This document shows positions 1 to 7,292 of a stretch of 10,246 nucleotides of DNA, piece by piece (the stretch's first letter is position 1; each line of letters opens with the position of its first letter). The translations under genes and the position numbers were made by a program. This DNA is from Comamonadaceae bacterium (GTDB lineage: Bacteria; Pseudomonadota; Gammaproteobacteria; Burkholderiales; Burkholderiaceae_C): NCBI GenBank assembly GCA_947464665.1, contig CANHXV010000062.1, forward strand, positions 1-10,246, given 5' to 3'. The notes under the pieces were generated by a model. That model ran no database searches, had not been told where the DNA came from, and saw nothing but the letters and a program-made list of their open reading frames with translations.

Positions 1-129
1 CCTGACACCTTCAAAATGTTTGAAGAAAAAGCCTACGCGATGGGCTTCAAACATGCAGCAGTAGGTGCCATGGTGCGTTCAAGTTATCACGCCGACCAAC
101 AAGCGCACGATGCAAGTTTGGCACGCTGA
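1..129 (+). CDS. lipA: Lipoyl synthase, C-terminal 42 residues (partial)
   Basis: This is the end of an open frame that enters from the left edge and stops with TGA at 127-129. The visible residues include YAMGFKHAAVGAMVRSSYHA, the well-conserved C-terminus of lipoyl synthase. That radical-SAM iron-sulfur enzyme inserts two sulfur atoms into the octanoyl chain carried by lipoate-dependent proteins such as the E2 subunits of pyruvate and 2-oxoglutarate dehydrogenase, and it acts in the cytosol. The radical-SAM and auxiliary cluster cysteines lie outside the window. The stop codon overlaps the ATG of the next gene by one base (TGATG), which suggests co-transcription and coupled translation. The identification rests on this short tail only, but the tail is distinctive. 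Confidence 0.9.
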   Translation, partial: PDTFKMFEEKAYAMGFKHAAVGAMVRSSYHADQQAHDASLAR

Positions 130-1025
130 TGCGACCTAGCCTTCGAGCCACTTGGTTGGCCTTGGGCGCCATCGCGTTGTGGGCCACGTTGGCTCCTGTG
201 GGTGTGCGCTTGTCGCACTTGCCACCTTTTTTAACAACAGGCTGCGCTCTTTTAATTGGCAGCTTGGTGGCATTGCCTTGGTCAGGTTTTCAATGGCGCT
301 TGGCCATCGTGCCCGCTAAAACGCTGGCACTAGGCATCTATGGTTTGTTTGGCTATCACTTTCTGTTGTTCTTGGCATTTCGCACAGCGCCCGCGGTTCA
401 AGCCAATTTGGTGAACTATTTGTGGCCTTTGTTGATTGTGGTCTTGGCACCTTTGTTTCACAAACATAGCCGGTTGCACTTTCGTCAAGTGATTGCAGCA
501 CTGGCCGGCTTAACCGGCGCCATTTTGGTGGTGACCAATGGACAAGCGGTGTCTGTTGATTTCAATTTTGGCTACTTAGCTGCCTTGGCTTCTGCTTTCA
601 TTTGGGCCACCTACTCGCTCATGACACAGCGGGTTGCAGCCTTTCACACTGCGGCCATCGGTAACTTTGGTTTTGTCTCTGGTATCTTGGCTTTGTTGTG
701 CCACTTCATGTTAGAAACACCCGCGACTCTGAGCTTGAACGATGCTAGCTTGCTGACATGGATGGGCCTTGGCCCTTTGGGTCTGGCCTTTTATTTATGG
801 GACGCCGCATTGAAGAATGGCAACGCACAACACATTGGCTTGCTGAGTTTTTTAACGCCTCTTTGCTCGACCTTGTTGCTGTTGATTGACAGGCAAGAAG
901 CACTCACAAATTTGGTGGCCTTGGCGGGCTTGTTAATTGTGGGGGGAGCTTGGTTCGGGCGACCTCACAGCGCCACAGAGGCCGCCAACGATCCTCAGTT
1001 TGAAATCAAATCAACCCACACTTAG
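129..1025 (+). CDS. EamA/DMT-superfamily transporter, YddG-like exporter
   Basis: A 298-residue inner-membrane protein with about ten hydrophobic segments arranged as two EamA repeats (roughly residues 7-136 and 148-277). The VNYLWP motif (residues 95-100) in the first repeat, AFIWATYSLMTQR at the start of the second, and the late stretch with YLWDAALKNGNAQ recall the E. coli aromatic amino acid exporter YddG. Export of amino acids or related metabolites is therefore the best guess, but the substrate cannot be read from sequence. The ATG shares its A with the lipA stop codon, and I see no strong Shine-Dalgarno sequence, so translation probably depends on the upstream gene. The stop lies 12 bases from the stop of the convergent ptsI gene, with no clear terminator hairpin between them. 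Confidence 0.85.
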   Translation: MRPSLRATWLALGAIALWATLAPVGVRLSHLPPFLTTGCALLIGSLVALPWSGFQWRLAIVPAKTLALGIYGLFGYHFLLFLAFRTAPAVQANLVNYLWPLLIVVLAPLFHKHSRLHFRQVIAALAGLTGAILVVTNGQAVSVDFNFGYLAALASAFIWATYSLMTQRVAAFHTAAIGNFGFVSGILALLCHFMLETPATLSLNDASLLTWMGLGPLGLAFYLWDAALKNGNAQHIGLLSFLTPLCSTLLLLIDRQEALTNLVALAGLLIVGGAWFGRPHSATEAANDPQFEIKSTHT

Positions 1026-1037
1026 TGGGCCATCGCG

Positions 1038-2789
1038 CTAGTTGTTCATCAAGCTCGATGGATCATCTGACTCAAGCACTTGTTGCGCAAAGGCTTTGAG
1101 CTTTTCAGTGTCAGACCGCAAAATTTGCTGCTTCACCTGCAGCACTTGTGAAGGGTGCATGGAAAAACTTTTCAAGCCCATGCCCAACAACAAACGGGTC
1201 ATGCTCACATCTCCGGCCATCTCGCCACACACAGAGACACTCTTGCCTTGCGCTGCACCCTCGGCAATGGTGTCGGCCACCAGCCGAAGTACCGCAGGGT
1301 GCAAGGGGTCGTACAAATGGGCCACGCTTTCATCTGCACGGTCAATGGCCAAGGTGTACTGAATGAGGTCGTTGGTACCTATCGACAAATAGTCAAAGTG
1401 TTTTAAAAACAATTTAAGCGACATCGCTGCAGCTGGAATTTCAATCATGGCACCAAGTTGTACAGGCCCATAAGCCACACCGCGGGCATCCAAGTCGAGT
1501 TGCGCCTGCTTGAGCAAGGCCAGCGTCTGGTGAATTTCGCTGGCATGCGCCAGCATAGGCACCAGCAGATTCACTTTGCCCAAAGCAGCCGCCCTCAAAA
1601 TAGCCCGCAGTTGGGTTAAAAACATTTCTGGATCGGCCAAGCTCCAGCGGATGGCCCGCAAGCCAAGCGCGGGATTTAAATGGGCCGCATCGTGCCGCGC
1701 TTCATCTAAAGGCTTGTCTGCCCCCACATCGACTGTGCGAATGGTGACGGGCAAACCCTTCATCCCTTCTACGGCACGTCGATATTGCTCGAATTGCTCC
1801 TCTTCATCTGGCAAATTGCCTTGCCGCCCCATGAATAAAAATTCACTGCGAAAAAGTCCAACACCGACAGCACCGACCAACAAGGCGGCGTTGGCATCTT
1901 CCGGCATTTCAATATTCGCAAGCAATTCAATTTTTTGGCCATCCAAGGTGACCGAAGGTGTGTGGCGAAGGCGAGTCAGCCGTTCGCGCTCTAAATCACC
2001 TTGTCGCTGCTTGAAGCCATACTCCGCCAAGATGATGGATGAAGGGTCAACAATGACCACGCCCGCATCACCATCGATGATGATCCAATCGTCTTGTCGA
2101 ATCAGTTGACTGGCGCTGCGGGCACCGACCACCGCAGGAATGTCTAAGCTTCTGGCCACAATGGCAGTATGAGACGTTTTCCCGCCAACGTCTGTCACAA
2201 AACCAGTGAACACACTTTGCTTAAATTGCAACATGTCAGCAGGCGACAAGTCATGCGCGACCAAGACCAATGGCACGTCCAAGGTGTCGCCCAATTGCAG
2301 TTCTTGTTGGGGCCTTGCTTGCGGCTTGGTGCGCACAACATGGGCGTTGCCGCCTTTTAAAAAATGAAGCACACGTTCTGTGACTTGCTCGAGGTCTGAC
2401 TTTCGCTCGCGCAAATAAGCGTCTTCCATTTCGTCGAACTGGCGACCAATGACTTCCATTTGACTGCTGAGCGCCCACTCTGCGTTGTAAAGCCGCGTTT
2501 CGATCCAATGCTTCACACTCAAAGACAAAGTTTCGTCTTCAAGCAGCATCAAGTGAACATCTAGCAAGGCGCCCAATTCTGGTGGCGCATCGGCGTTCAG
2601 TTCATTTTGTAGGCGTGTTAACTCTTCGACTACGGCGTTACGGGCTTTTCGCAGACGGTCAATTTCTGCACCCACTTGATCGGGCTGAATGAAGTAATGG
2701 GCAACGTCAACACGGCTAGAAGCCACCAGCACCGCGCGTCCAATGGCGATGCCTCTTGCAACGGCCAACCCATGAATGCTGAATGTCAT
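1038..2789 (-). CDS. ptsI: PTS enzyme I (phosphoenolpyruvate-protein phosphotransferase)
   Basis: This 583-residue cytosolic enzyme takes phosphate from phosphoenolpyruvate onto a histidine and passes it to HPr. Length and domain order match the family. The N-terminal HPr-binding and phosphohistidine region holds GGKTSHTAIVAR with the active His207. The PEP-binding TIM-barrel domain has LLANIEMPEDA (about 289-299), GLFRSEFLFM (311-320), DVGADKPLD (354-362), GLRAIRWSL (376-384), IGTNDLIQYTLAIDR (470-484) and VCGEMAGD with the catalytic Cys521. All key residues are present, so the enzyme should be active. Its ATG overlaps the ptsH stop codon (ATGA), a sign of translational coupling. It is the last gene of a five-gene operon and ends 12 bases from the convergent transporter gene. 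The product is secure. What the phosphorelay controls is not visible here. Confidence 0.97.
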   Translation of the reverse strand: MTFSIHGLAVARGIAIGRAVLVASSRVDVAHYFIQPDQVGAEIDRLRKARNAVVEELTRLQNELNADAPPELGALLDVHLMLLEDETLSLSVKHWIETRLYNAEWALSSQMEVIGRQFDEMEDAYLRERKSDLEQVTERVLHFLKGGNAHVVRTKPQARPQQELQLGDTLDVPLVLVAHDLSPADMLQFKQSVFTGFVTDVGGKTSHTAIVARSLDIPAVVGARSASQLIRQDDWIIIDGDAGVVIVDPSSIILAEYGFKQRQGDLERERLTRLRHTPSVTLDGQKIELLANIEMPEDANAALLVGAVGVGLFRSEFLFMGRQGNLPDEEEQFEQYRRAVEGMKGLPVTIRTVDVGADKPLDEARHDAAHLNPALGLRAIRWSLADPEMFLTQLRAILRAAALGKVNLLVPMLAHASEIHQTLALLKQAQLDLDARGVAYGPVQLGAMIEIPAAAMSLKLFLKHFDYLSIGTNDLIQYTLAIDRADESVAHLYDPLHPAVLRLVADTIAEGAAQGKSVSVCGEMAGDVSMTRLLLGMGLKSFSMHPSQVLQVKQQILRSDTEKLKAFAQQVLESDDPSSLMNN

Positions 2790-3055
2790 TCACCCTCGCC
2801 AAATTTATCAGCGATCAACGCCAGAACAGCATCTAAAGCTTCTTGGGCTTGATCACCTTCGGTGTCGATCGTGACTTCACTGCCGATCCCTGCTGCCAGC
2901 ATCATCACGCCCATGATGCTTTTGGCATTGACTCTGCGCTCGCCTTTGGCAATCCAAATTTCACATGAAAAACCTGCCGCCAACTTGGTTAGCTTGGCGG
3001 AGGCACGTGCGTGTAAACCGAGCTTATTGCTTATGGTCGTTGTAGCTTGGGGCAT
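2786..3055 (-). CDS. ptsH: Phosphocarrier protein HPr
   Basis: An 89-residue HPr that carries phosphate from enzyme I to EIIA proteins. The active-site histidine is His15 in NKLGLHARASAKL, and Ser46 lies in NAKSIMGVMMLAA, the position phosphorylated by HPr kinase/phosphatase in organisms that have that enzyme. The IMGVMMLAA stretch is of the type common in proteobacterial NPr/HPr proteins tied to regulatory rather than sugar-transporting PTS. An AGGA Shine-Dalgarno lies seven bases before the ATG, inside the 13-base gap after the EIIA gene. The gene's stop overlaps the ptsI start, so HPr and enzyme I should be made in step. Identification is firm. Regulation by Ser46 phosphorylation is inference, because no HPr kinase gene is in the window. 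Confidence 0.96.
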   Translation of the reverse strand: MPQATTTISNKLGLHARASAKLTKLAAGFSCEIWIAKGERRVNAKSIMGVMMLAAGIGSEVTIDTEGDQAQEALDAVLALIADKFGEGE

Positions 3056-3068
3056 TTCGAAGTCCTGA

Positions 3069-3467
3069 TTAATTTTGCGGCGCAGTACACCCTACGGGCA
3101 TGATGCCTTGTGAGCCACCCGCTTGGGCACGCGCAGCCAAAGCATCTAAAGTTTCATGGCGATAACAAACGCTTCGCAACAACATCGGCAAGTTCACCCC
3201 AGTAAGCAATCGGGTATCAATGCCATCGTTGAGTTTTTGCGCGACATTGGAAGGTGTAGCGCCAAACACGTCACTCAAAAGCAGCACTTCTGGGGTGTTC
3301 AATTGGGCCATGGCGGCCTTGGCCAGCACCAGGCTTTCTTCAGGACTGGCATTCGGTGCAATGTCCAATGCCTGAACACCTGCAGCACATTCTGGGAAGA
3401 CATGCAAAGCGCAATCTCGCAAGGCCGAAGCCAGCGGTGCATGTGCGACGATGAGAATTCCAATCAT
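3069..3467 (-). CDS. PTS EIIA component, mannose family (orphan, regulatory)
   Basis: A 132-residue stand-alone EIIA(Man)-fold domain. The N-terminus MIGILIVAHAPLASAL carries the phosphorylatable histidine (His9, equivalent to His10 of E. coli ManX), and VLLLSDVFGATPSNVA is the typical second motif. In E. coli this domain is fused to EIIB and works with membrane EIIC/EIID, but here none of those partners is adjacent. That matches the truncated PTS of Burkholderiales, where a ptsM-ptsH-ptsI cluster is thought to act as a regulatory relay. The ATG overlaps the MFS stop codon (ATGA) with no obvious Shine-Dalgarno, so translation is probably coupled to the permease. Family assignment is strong. 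Its target protein is unknown. Confidence 0.93.
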   Translation of the reverse strand: MIGILIVAHAPLASALRDCALHVFPECAAGVQALDIAPNASPEESLVLAKAAMAQLNTPEVLLLSDVFGATPSNVAQKLNDGIDTRLLTGVNLPMLLRSVCYRHETLDALAARAQAGGSQGIMPVGCTAPQN

Positions 3468-4714
3468 GCTGAATTATCGCGGTTTGCCCAATGAAAATAA
3501 ACATAGGACATGACAGCGCACAAACCAAACACTGAAAAAGCCGCTTGAAAAGCCAAAACCGGCGGCCATCCAAGCGACTTGAACAAGTCAATGCCCAATC
3601 CGATGCCCCACTGAACCACAAAAACACCGCCGAATATCACGAGGTTGTAGGCAGAGAGTGCGCGTCCTGCCAAATGAGATGGAAAGGCCATGCCAACGGA
3701 GGGTTGCGCCAATGAAACAAAGGTGCTGCTGATGCAAAACAAGCTTAAGGCCCAAGCTGTGTGGTTGCCCAGTTGGGGGCCCGACACAATGATCCAAGCC
3801 AGCACCACGAAGCTAATAGGCTGGCCCCATGAAATGATTTGATTGGGCAAAATGCCACGCTTTGCAAAACGTGGCGTGATCAGGCCCCAAGCCCAGAAAG
3901 TCACCAGCATGGCCAAGTTAATGCCAAACAAGCCCGTTGCGGCATCCAGCGGCGAGTAGCCTCCCACCACGGTCATCCAAGGCCCCACCCAAAGTGTCTG
4001 AAGGGCTAACAAGCCACCGTAGCAAAAAAAACCAATTGGGGCCATTTGCCAAAAATAGGCACTGCGCCAAATGGGGCCATAACCTTCTTCTGTATTGTCA
4101 GCTTGTGATGCTGGGTCTATTTCTGGTTTTGTCCACACAGGCACCAGAACATAGATCATGACCATTGACAAAACGACCAGCACCGCCAAGGCTACAAAAA
4201 TAGCTCGCCACCCCATGATCGGCATCAGCCATTGGATCGGTAAGGTGGAAGAAACCATGCCCAAAGAGCCCGTCATGAGCATCCAAGAGTTGGCCCGCAA
4301 CTGAGCGCCTGGTGTCATCCATCGTCTATAACCCGTTAAGGGTGCCATTAAACAAGCGCTCACCCCCACACCACATAAAACACGGGCCAGCCAAAGGCCC
4401 ATGAAACTTTGGGCCAATGCAAAAGCGATGCAACCCAATACGGCCACGACCAAGAACGACAACAAAACTTTTTTAGGCCCATGCTTGTCAAGCCATTTGC
4501 CCAAAGGAAGTTGAGTGGCTGAAAATCCGAGAAAGTAGCCCCCCGCAAGCAGACCCAAATCTTGGGCTGAAAGCGACAACTCTTGGGTCAAAGTGGGAGA
4601 CAAGGTCGCCGTGATCGCACGTATCAAGGCTGACAAAAAATACGCAGTTGCAAAGGCCAGAAAGACCCCCACCATGTGTCGGCGTTCTAAAAAGGGACTG
4701 GTCGTTAGGTTCAT
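3464..4714 (-). CDS. Major facilitator superfamily permease, substrate unknown
   Basis: A 416-residue inner-membrane permease with about twelve hydrophobic segments. A polar central linker (about residues 195-215, with TKPEIDPASQADNTEE) separates the two six-helix halves. MFS motif A is present between helices 2 and 3 as GKWLDKHGPKK (residues 72-82), followed by the arginine-containing helix 4 stretch ARVLCGVGVSA. The substrate is not recognisable and could be an organic anion, a sugar or a drug. Both ends overlap neighbours by ATGA: its start with the lipoprotein stop, its stop with the EIIA(Man) start. Being wedged into a PTS operon suggests that its expression, and perhaps its activity, is linked to PTS phosphorylation, by analogy with EIIA(Glc) control of non-PTS permeases. 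That link is inference. Confidence 0.85.
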   Translation of the reverse strand: MNLTTSPFLERRHMVGVFLAFATAYFLSALIRAITATLSPTLTQELSLSAQDLGLLAGGYFLGFSATQLPLGKWLDKHGPKKVLLSFLVVAVLGCIAFALAQSFMGLWLARVLCGVGVSACLMAPLTGYRRWMTPGAQLRANSWMLMTGSLGMVSSTLPIQWLMPIMGWRAIFVALAVLVVLSMVMIYVLVPVWTKPEIDPASQADNTEEGYGPIWRSAYFWQMAPIGFFCYGGLLALQTLWVGPWMTVVGGYSPLDAATGLFGINLAMLVTFWAWGLITPRFAKRGILPNQIISWGQPISFVVLAWIIVSGPQLGNHTAWALSLFCISSTFVSLAQPSVGMAFPSHLAGRALSAYNLVIFGGVFVVQWGIGLGIDLFKSLGWPPVLAFQAAFSVFGLCAVMSYVYFHWANRDNSA

Positions 4715-5259
4715 GGCAACTTCATACTTTCAAACAATAGATCTGCGCCAGGGTCTTGCTTAAGGCTTTGGTTTTGGTAAACCACCGCATGCACGACGCG
4801 CACAGAAGCGCCCTCTAAATGGGCAAACCATACCGCATGGGCACGGACAGGCTGACCCTTGGCCGTTGTGCCGATGGCCTTTAAACGCAGCGCGCCTGGC
4901 AAAGCAGCCATCCGGCTAGGCATCCAGTTTGCATCTTCAATTTGTTGGGCACGCATATTTTGCAAGGTGGCTTGGCGCCAACCTTTCAAAAGCTCTGCGC
5001 GATCGGCATCGGCGCTGAGCTTGGCAGACATGACTGCCCAGACTGCGTCTCCCGCCTCGCAGCCGATCACCGACAACTCCAAGGCTTGGCCAGCCATGGT
5101 GACGGGTTGGGTCGTTTTGTCAGGCTTGCAGGGCAACTCGAAACTGAGCGTGGTACCTGGCATTTGAACCGTTCGCCAATTTAAACTGGGCTGGCATGCG
5201 CTAAGTCCCAGGACTGAGAAAAAAACTGCTGCTGCGTTCTTCAAAAAATTTTTGAGCAT
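4711..5259 (-). CDS. Small exported lipoprotein of unknown function
   Basis: A 182-residue protein that begins with a lipoprotein signal peptide: a positively charged start (K3, K7), a hydrophobic core and the lipobox LSAC with the lipidated cysteine at residue 22. The mature part is soluble and should be anchored to a membrane facing the periplasm. Two further cysteines (C44 in ELPCKPDK, C67 in VIGCEAGDAVW) could form a disulfide. I do not recognise a characterised family, and no enzymatic motif is visible. It is the first gene of the operon that continues into the MFS permease (ATGA overlap) and the PTS genes, so it might assist that permease or sense its substrate. There is no Shine-Dalgarno. 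A GATAAT hexamer lies six bases before the ATG, so the mRNA may be leaderless. Being a real lipoprotein gene is likely; its role is open. Confidence 0.75.
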   Translation of the reverse strand: MLKNFLKNAAAVFFSVLGLSACQPSLNWRTVQMPGTTLSFELPCKPDKTTQPVTMAGQALELSVIGCEAGDAVWAVMSAKLSADADRAELLKGWRQATLQNMRAQQIEDANWMPSRMAALPGALRLKAIGTTAKGQPVRAHAVWFAHLEGASVRVVHAVVYQNQSLKQDPGADLLFESMKLP

Positions 5260-5271
5260 TGACTGATTATC
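5260..5271 (-). promoter_or_regulatory. Putative -10 element of the lipoprotein-MFS-PTS operon, leaderless spacing
   Basis: On the minus strand GATAAT (5271-5266, five of six matches to TATAAT) is followed by exactly six bases and then the ATG at 5259. A transcript starting at the usual distance from a -10 box would begin at or next to the start codon. No good -35 hexamer is seen 16-18 bases upstream; an A-rich run lies there instead. This is a motif call only. Confidence 0.4.
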
Positions 5272-5298
5272 AACGCCAGCTTGTGACTTTTTTTTCGC

Positions 5299-5310
5299 GA
5301 CAATGAGGGC
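5299..5310 (+). promoter_or_regulatory. Putative -10 element of the CoA-transferase gene, leaderless spacing
   Basis: GACAAT (5299-5304, four of six matches to TATAAT) is followed by six bases and the ATG at 5311, the same geometry as the divergent lipoprotein gene. The purine-rich GAGGG just before the ATG is only one base from it, too close for an ordinary Shine-Dalgarno. No clear -35 is seen at normal spacing; TTGTGA at 5281-5286 is only twelve bases upstream. Weak motif evidence. Confidence 0.35.
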
Positions 5311-6555
5311 ATGAACTCATTAGACGGTATTCGCATCCTTGACCTCTCCCGTGTCCTAGCGGGCCCTTGGTGTACTCAAACTTTGGCCGACCTTGGGGCC
5401 GACGTGATCAAAATTGAGCGGCCTGGCGCCGGTGATGACACGCGGAGTTGGGGCCCACCTTTCCTGAAAGATGCTGAAGGAAATGACACTCCCGAAGCCG
5501 CATATTATCTCGGGACTAACAGAAATAAGCGCTCACTTACGTGCGACATTTCTAAACTCGATGGCCAAGTTTTGATCCGTGAGTTGGTGGCGCACTGTGA
5601 TGTCTTCATTGAAAATTTCAAGGTCGGTGACATGGCCCGTTATGGCCTGGACTACCCCAGTTTGAAATCGATTAACCCTCGGCTTGTGTATTGCAGCGTC
5701 ACTGGCTTTGGGCAGACCGGCCCCTACAGTGATCGGGCTGGCTATGACTATGCGGTCCAAGGCATTGGCGGCCTCATGAGCGTCACCGGCGAACGCGATG
5801 ACCTTGGCGGCGGCCCTCAAAAAGTGGGGGTAGCGGTAGCCGATTTATTCACGGGCATGTATGCCAGCGTTGGCATTTTGGCAGCCTTGCGGCACGCCGA
5901 AAAAACAGGTGAAGGCCAATATGTCGACATGGCCTTGTTGGACACTCAAGTGGCCATGCTCGCCAATTTGGGCGCCAACTATTTGGTCAGTGGCAAGACC
6001 CCTGGGCGTGCTGGCAATGCTCACCAAAACATCGTGCCTTATCAAGTGTTTGAAGTGAGGCCTGCAATGAATGCTGTTTCTGATGCTCGAGATCATTTGA
6101 TTTTGGCGGTCGGCAATGATGGGCAATTTGCCAAGTTTTGTGATGTAGCAGGGCACCCAGAATTGGCCACTGATGTGCGCTTTAGCAAGAACACAGAGCG
6201 CGTGAAAAACAGAAAAGTGCTGGTGCCATTGCTCGAGAAGATCATGATGACAAGGACCAAAGCGCAGTGGTTACCTGCTCTTGAAATGGCCAAAGTTCCT
6301 TGCGGTGCCATCAACAATTTGTCTGAAGTATTTGCCGACCCACAAGTGCTTGCTCGCAACATGATCAACACTTGGCAGCACCCCCATCAAAAAGATTTAC
6401 AACTGGTTGGCAGCCCCTTGAAACTCAGCCTCACCCCCGTGCGGGAAGACCATGCGCCGCCTCAATTGGGGCAACACAGCGCTCAGATTCTGAATGAAGT
6501 GCTGGGTTACAGCGAGACACAGATTGAACAACTTCAAAGCAAAGGCGTGATCTGA
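5311..6555 (+). CDS. CaiB/BaiF family (class III) CoA-transferase, SUGCT-like
   Basis: A 414-residue cytosolic enzyme that moves CoA from an acyl-CoA donor to a carboxylic acid. The N-terminus LDGIRILDLSRVLAGPW and the stretches GADVIKIERPGAGDDTRSWG and RNKRS are family hallmarks. The catalytic aspartate that forms the acyl-enzyme anhydride is most likely Asp178 in VGVAVADLFTGMYA, equivalent to Asp169 of formyl-CoA transferase. Wording around GAGDDTRSWGPPF, ANYLVSGK and IVPYQVF resembles the mitochondrial succinyl-CoA:glutarate CoA-transferase (SUGCT), so a dicarboxylate acceptor such as glutarate is plausible but unproven. Residues about 250-260, between YQVFEV and HLILAVGNDGQF, look like a short insertion relative to the relatives I remember. 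Its stop overlaps the hydrolase start by one base, suggesting a two-gene operon. Confidence 0.9.
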   Translation: MNSLDGIRILDLSRVLAGPWCTQTLADLGADVIKIERPGAGDDTRSWGPPFLKDAEGNDTPEAAYYLGTNRNKRSLTCDISKLDGQVLIRELVAHCDVFIENFKVGDMARYGLDYPSLKSINPRLVYCSVTGFGQTGPYSDRAGYDYAVQGIGGLMSVTGERDDLGGGPQKVGVAVADLFTGMYASVGILAALRHAEKTGEGQYVDMALLDTQVAMLANLGANYLVSGKTPGRAGNAHQNIVPYQVFEVRPAMNAVSDARDHLILAVGNDGQFAKFCDVAGHPELATDVRFSKNTERVKNRKVLVPLLEKIMMTRTKAQWLPALEMAKVPCGAINNLSEVFADPQVLARNMINTWQHPHQKDLQLVGSPLKLSLTPVREDHAPPQLGQHSAQILNEVLGYSETQIEQLQSKGVI

Positions 6556-7289
6556 TGGCGCAGTACTTATTGGTTCACGGTGCTTGGCATGGTGCTTGGT
6601 GCTGGCAGCATGTGAGCGAAGGCCTGATTCGCGCGGGCCACAGCGCACACGCCTTGACGCTCACAGGCTTAGGCGAGCGATCTCACTTGCTGCATCGAGG
6701 CATTGATTTAGAAACCCATGTGCAAGATGTGCTGCAAGCGCTAGATGCACAAGAGATGCAAGACGCCATTTTGGTGGCGCACTCTTATGCGGGCATGCTG
6801 GGCACAGCGGTCGCCGACAGGCGTCCCCATAGATTGAAGCACTTAATCTACCTTGATGCCGTGGTTCCCAAACCTGGTGAAAGCTGGAGTAGCACACATG
6901 CCAGTGCCACGCAAAAGTCGCGCATCGATGCTGCGGCTGAAAGCATCAACAACAGTTTTCCACCGCCCGACCCTTCTGTGTTTGGTTTGTCTGCCGAAGG
7001 CTACGATTGGGTACAAAGGCGTCAAACCCCTCACCCCGGCGGGACCTATCAGCATGTGTTGCAGTTTGATGCGGCTCGCGTTGCAAGTGTTCCTCGCACC
7101 TTCATCAATTGCACGGTGCCACCCCTGGCGACCATCGATGCAGTGCGCCGCCGAGTGCTAGATCCAAATTTTTGGGATGGCCTTTGGATTCAAAACGCCC
7201 GCGTCATTGAAATGAAAACGGGGCACGACCCGATGATCAGTGCCCCGAAAGAGTTGACAGCGCTGCTGTTGGCATGCGCTGATCCATAA
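6555..7289 (+). CDS. Alpha/beta hydrolase, plant-esterase (HNL/MES)-like
   Basis: A 244-residue soluble hydrolase. The N-terminal LLVHGAWHGAWCW holds the oxyanion-hole HGAW motif typical of the hydroxynitrile lyase/methyl-esterase group of alpha/beta hydrolases. The nucleophile elbow is ILVAHSYAG with Ser77, and the catalytic histidine is probably His224 in MKTGHDPMISAP. The acid may be Asp195, though this is less certain. The natural substrate, an ester or thioester, cannot be named. The ATG overlaps the CoA-transferase TGA (TGATG), so the two are probably co-translated, and the hydrolase may act on a product or side product of that pathway. It ends three bases from the stop of the convergent cytochrome c' gene, with no terminator hairpin between them. 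Confidence 0.88.
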   Translation: MAQYLLVHGAWHGAWCWQHVSEGLIRAGHSAHALTLTGLGERSHLLHRGIDLETHVQDVLQALDAQEMQDAILVAHSYAGMLGTAVADRRPHRLKHLIYLDAVVPKPGESWSSTHASATQKSRIDAAAESINNSFPPPDPSVFGLSAEGYDWVQRRQTPHPGGTYQHVLQFDAARVASVPRTFINCTVPPLATIDAVRRRVLDPNFWDGLWIQNARVIEMKTGHDPMISAPKELTALLLACADP

Positions 7290-7292
7290 GCA

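Noticed and set aside
1026..1037. Possible terminator between the convergent exporter and ptsI genes
   Set aside because: The gap is only 12 bases and neither it nor the adjoining codons show a stem followed by a T-run on either strand.
1576..2109. Long plus-strand open frame (177 codons) inside the ptsI region
   Set aside because: It lies wholly antisense to ptsI, whose motifs and catalytic residues are intact. Its translation is rich in Ser, Arg and Lys with no domain, as expected of a codon-pattern shadow.
5259..5273. FNR/CRP-like palindrome TTGAC-TGATT-ATCAA between the divergent genes
   Set aside because: The half-sites are separated by five bases instead of the four required for an FNR box, one half is imperfect (TTGAC), and the site overlaps the lipoprotein start codon and its -10 candidate. 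It is more simply explained by those.
7290..7292. Possible terminator between the convergent hydrolase and cytochrome c' genes
   Set aside because: Only three bases separate the stops and no stem-loop with a T-run is visible around them.
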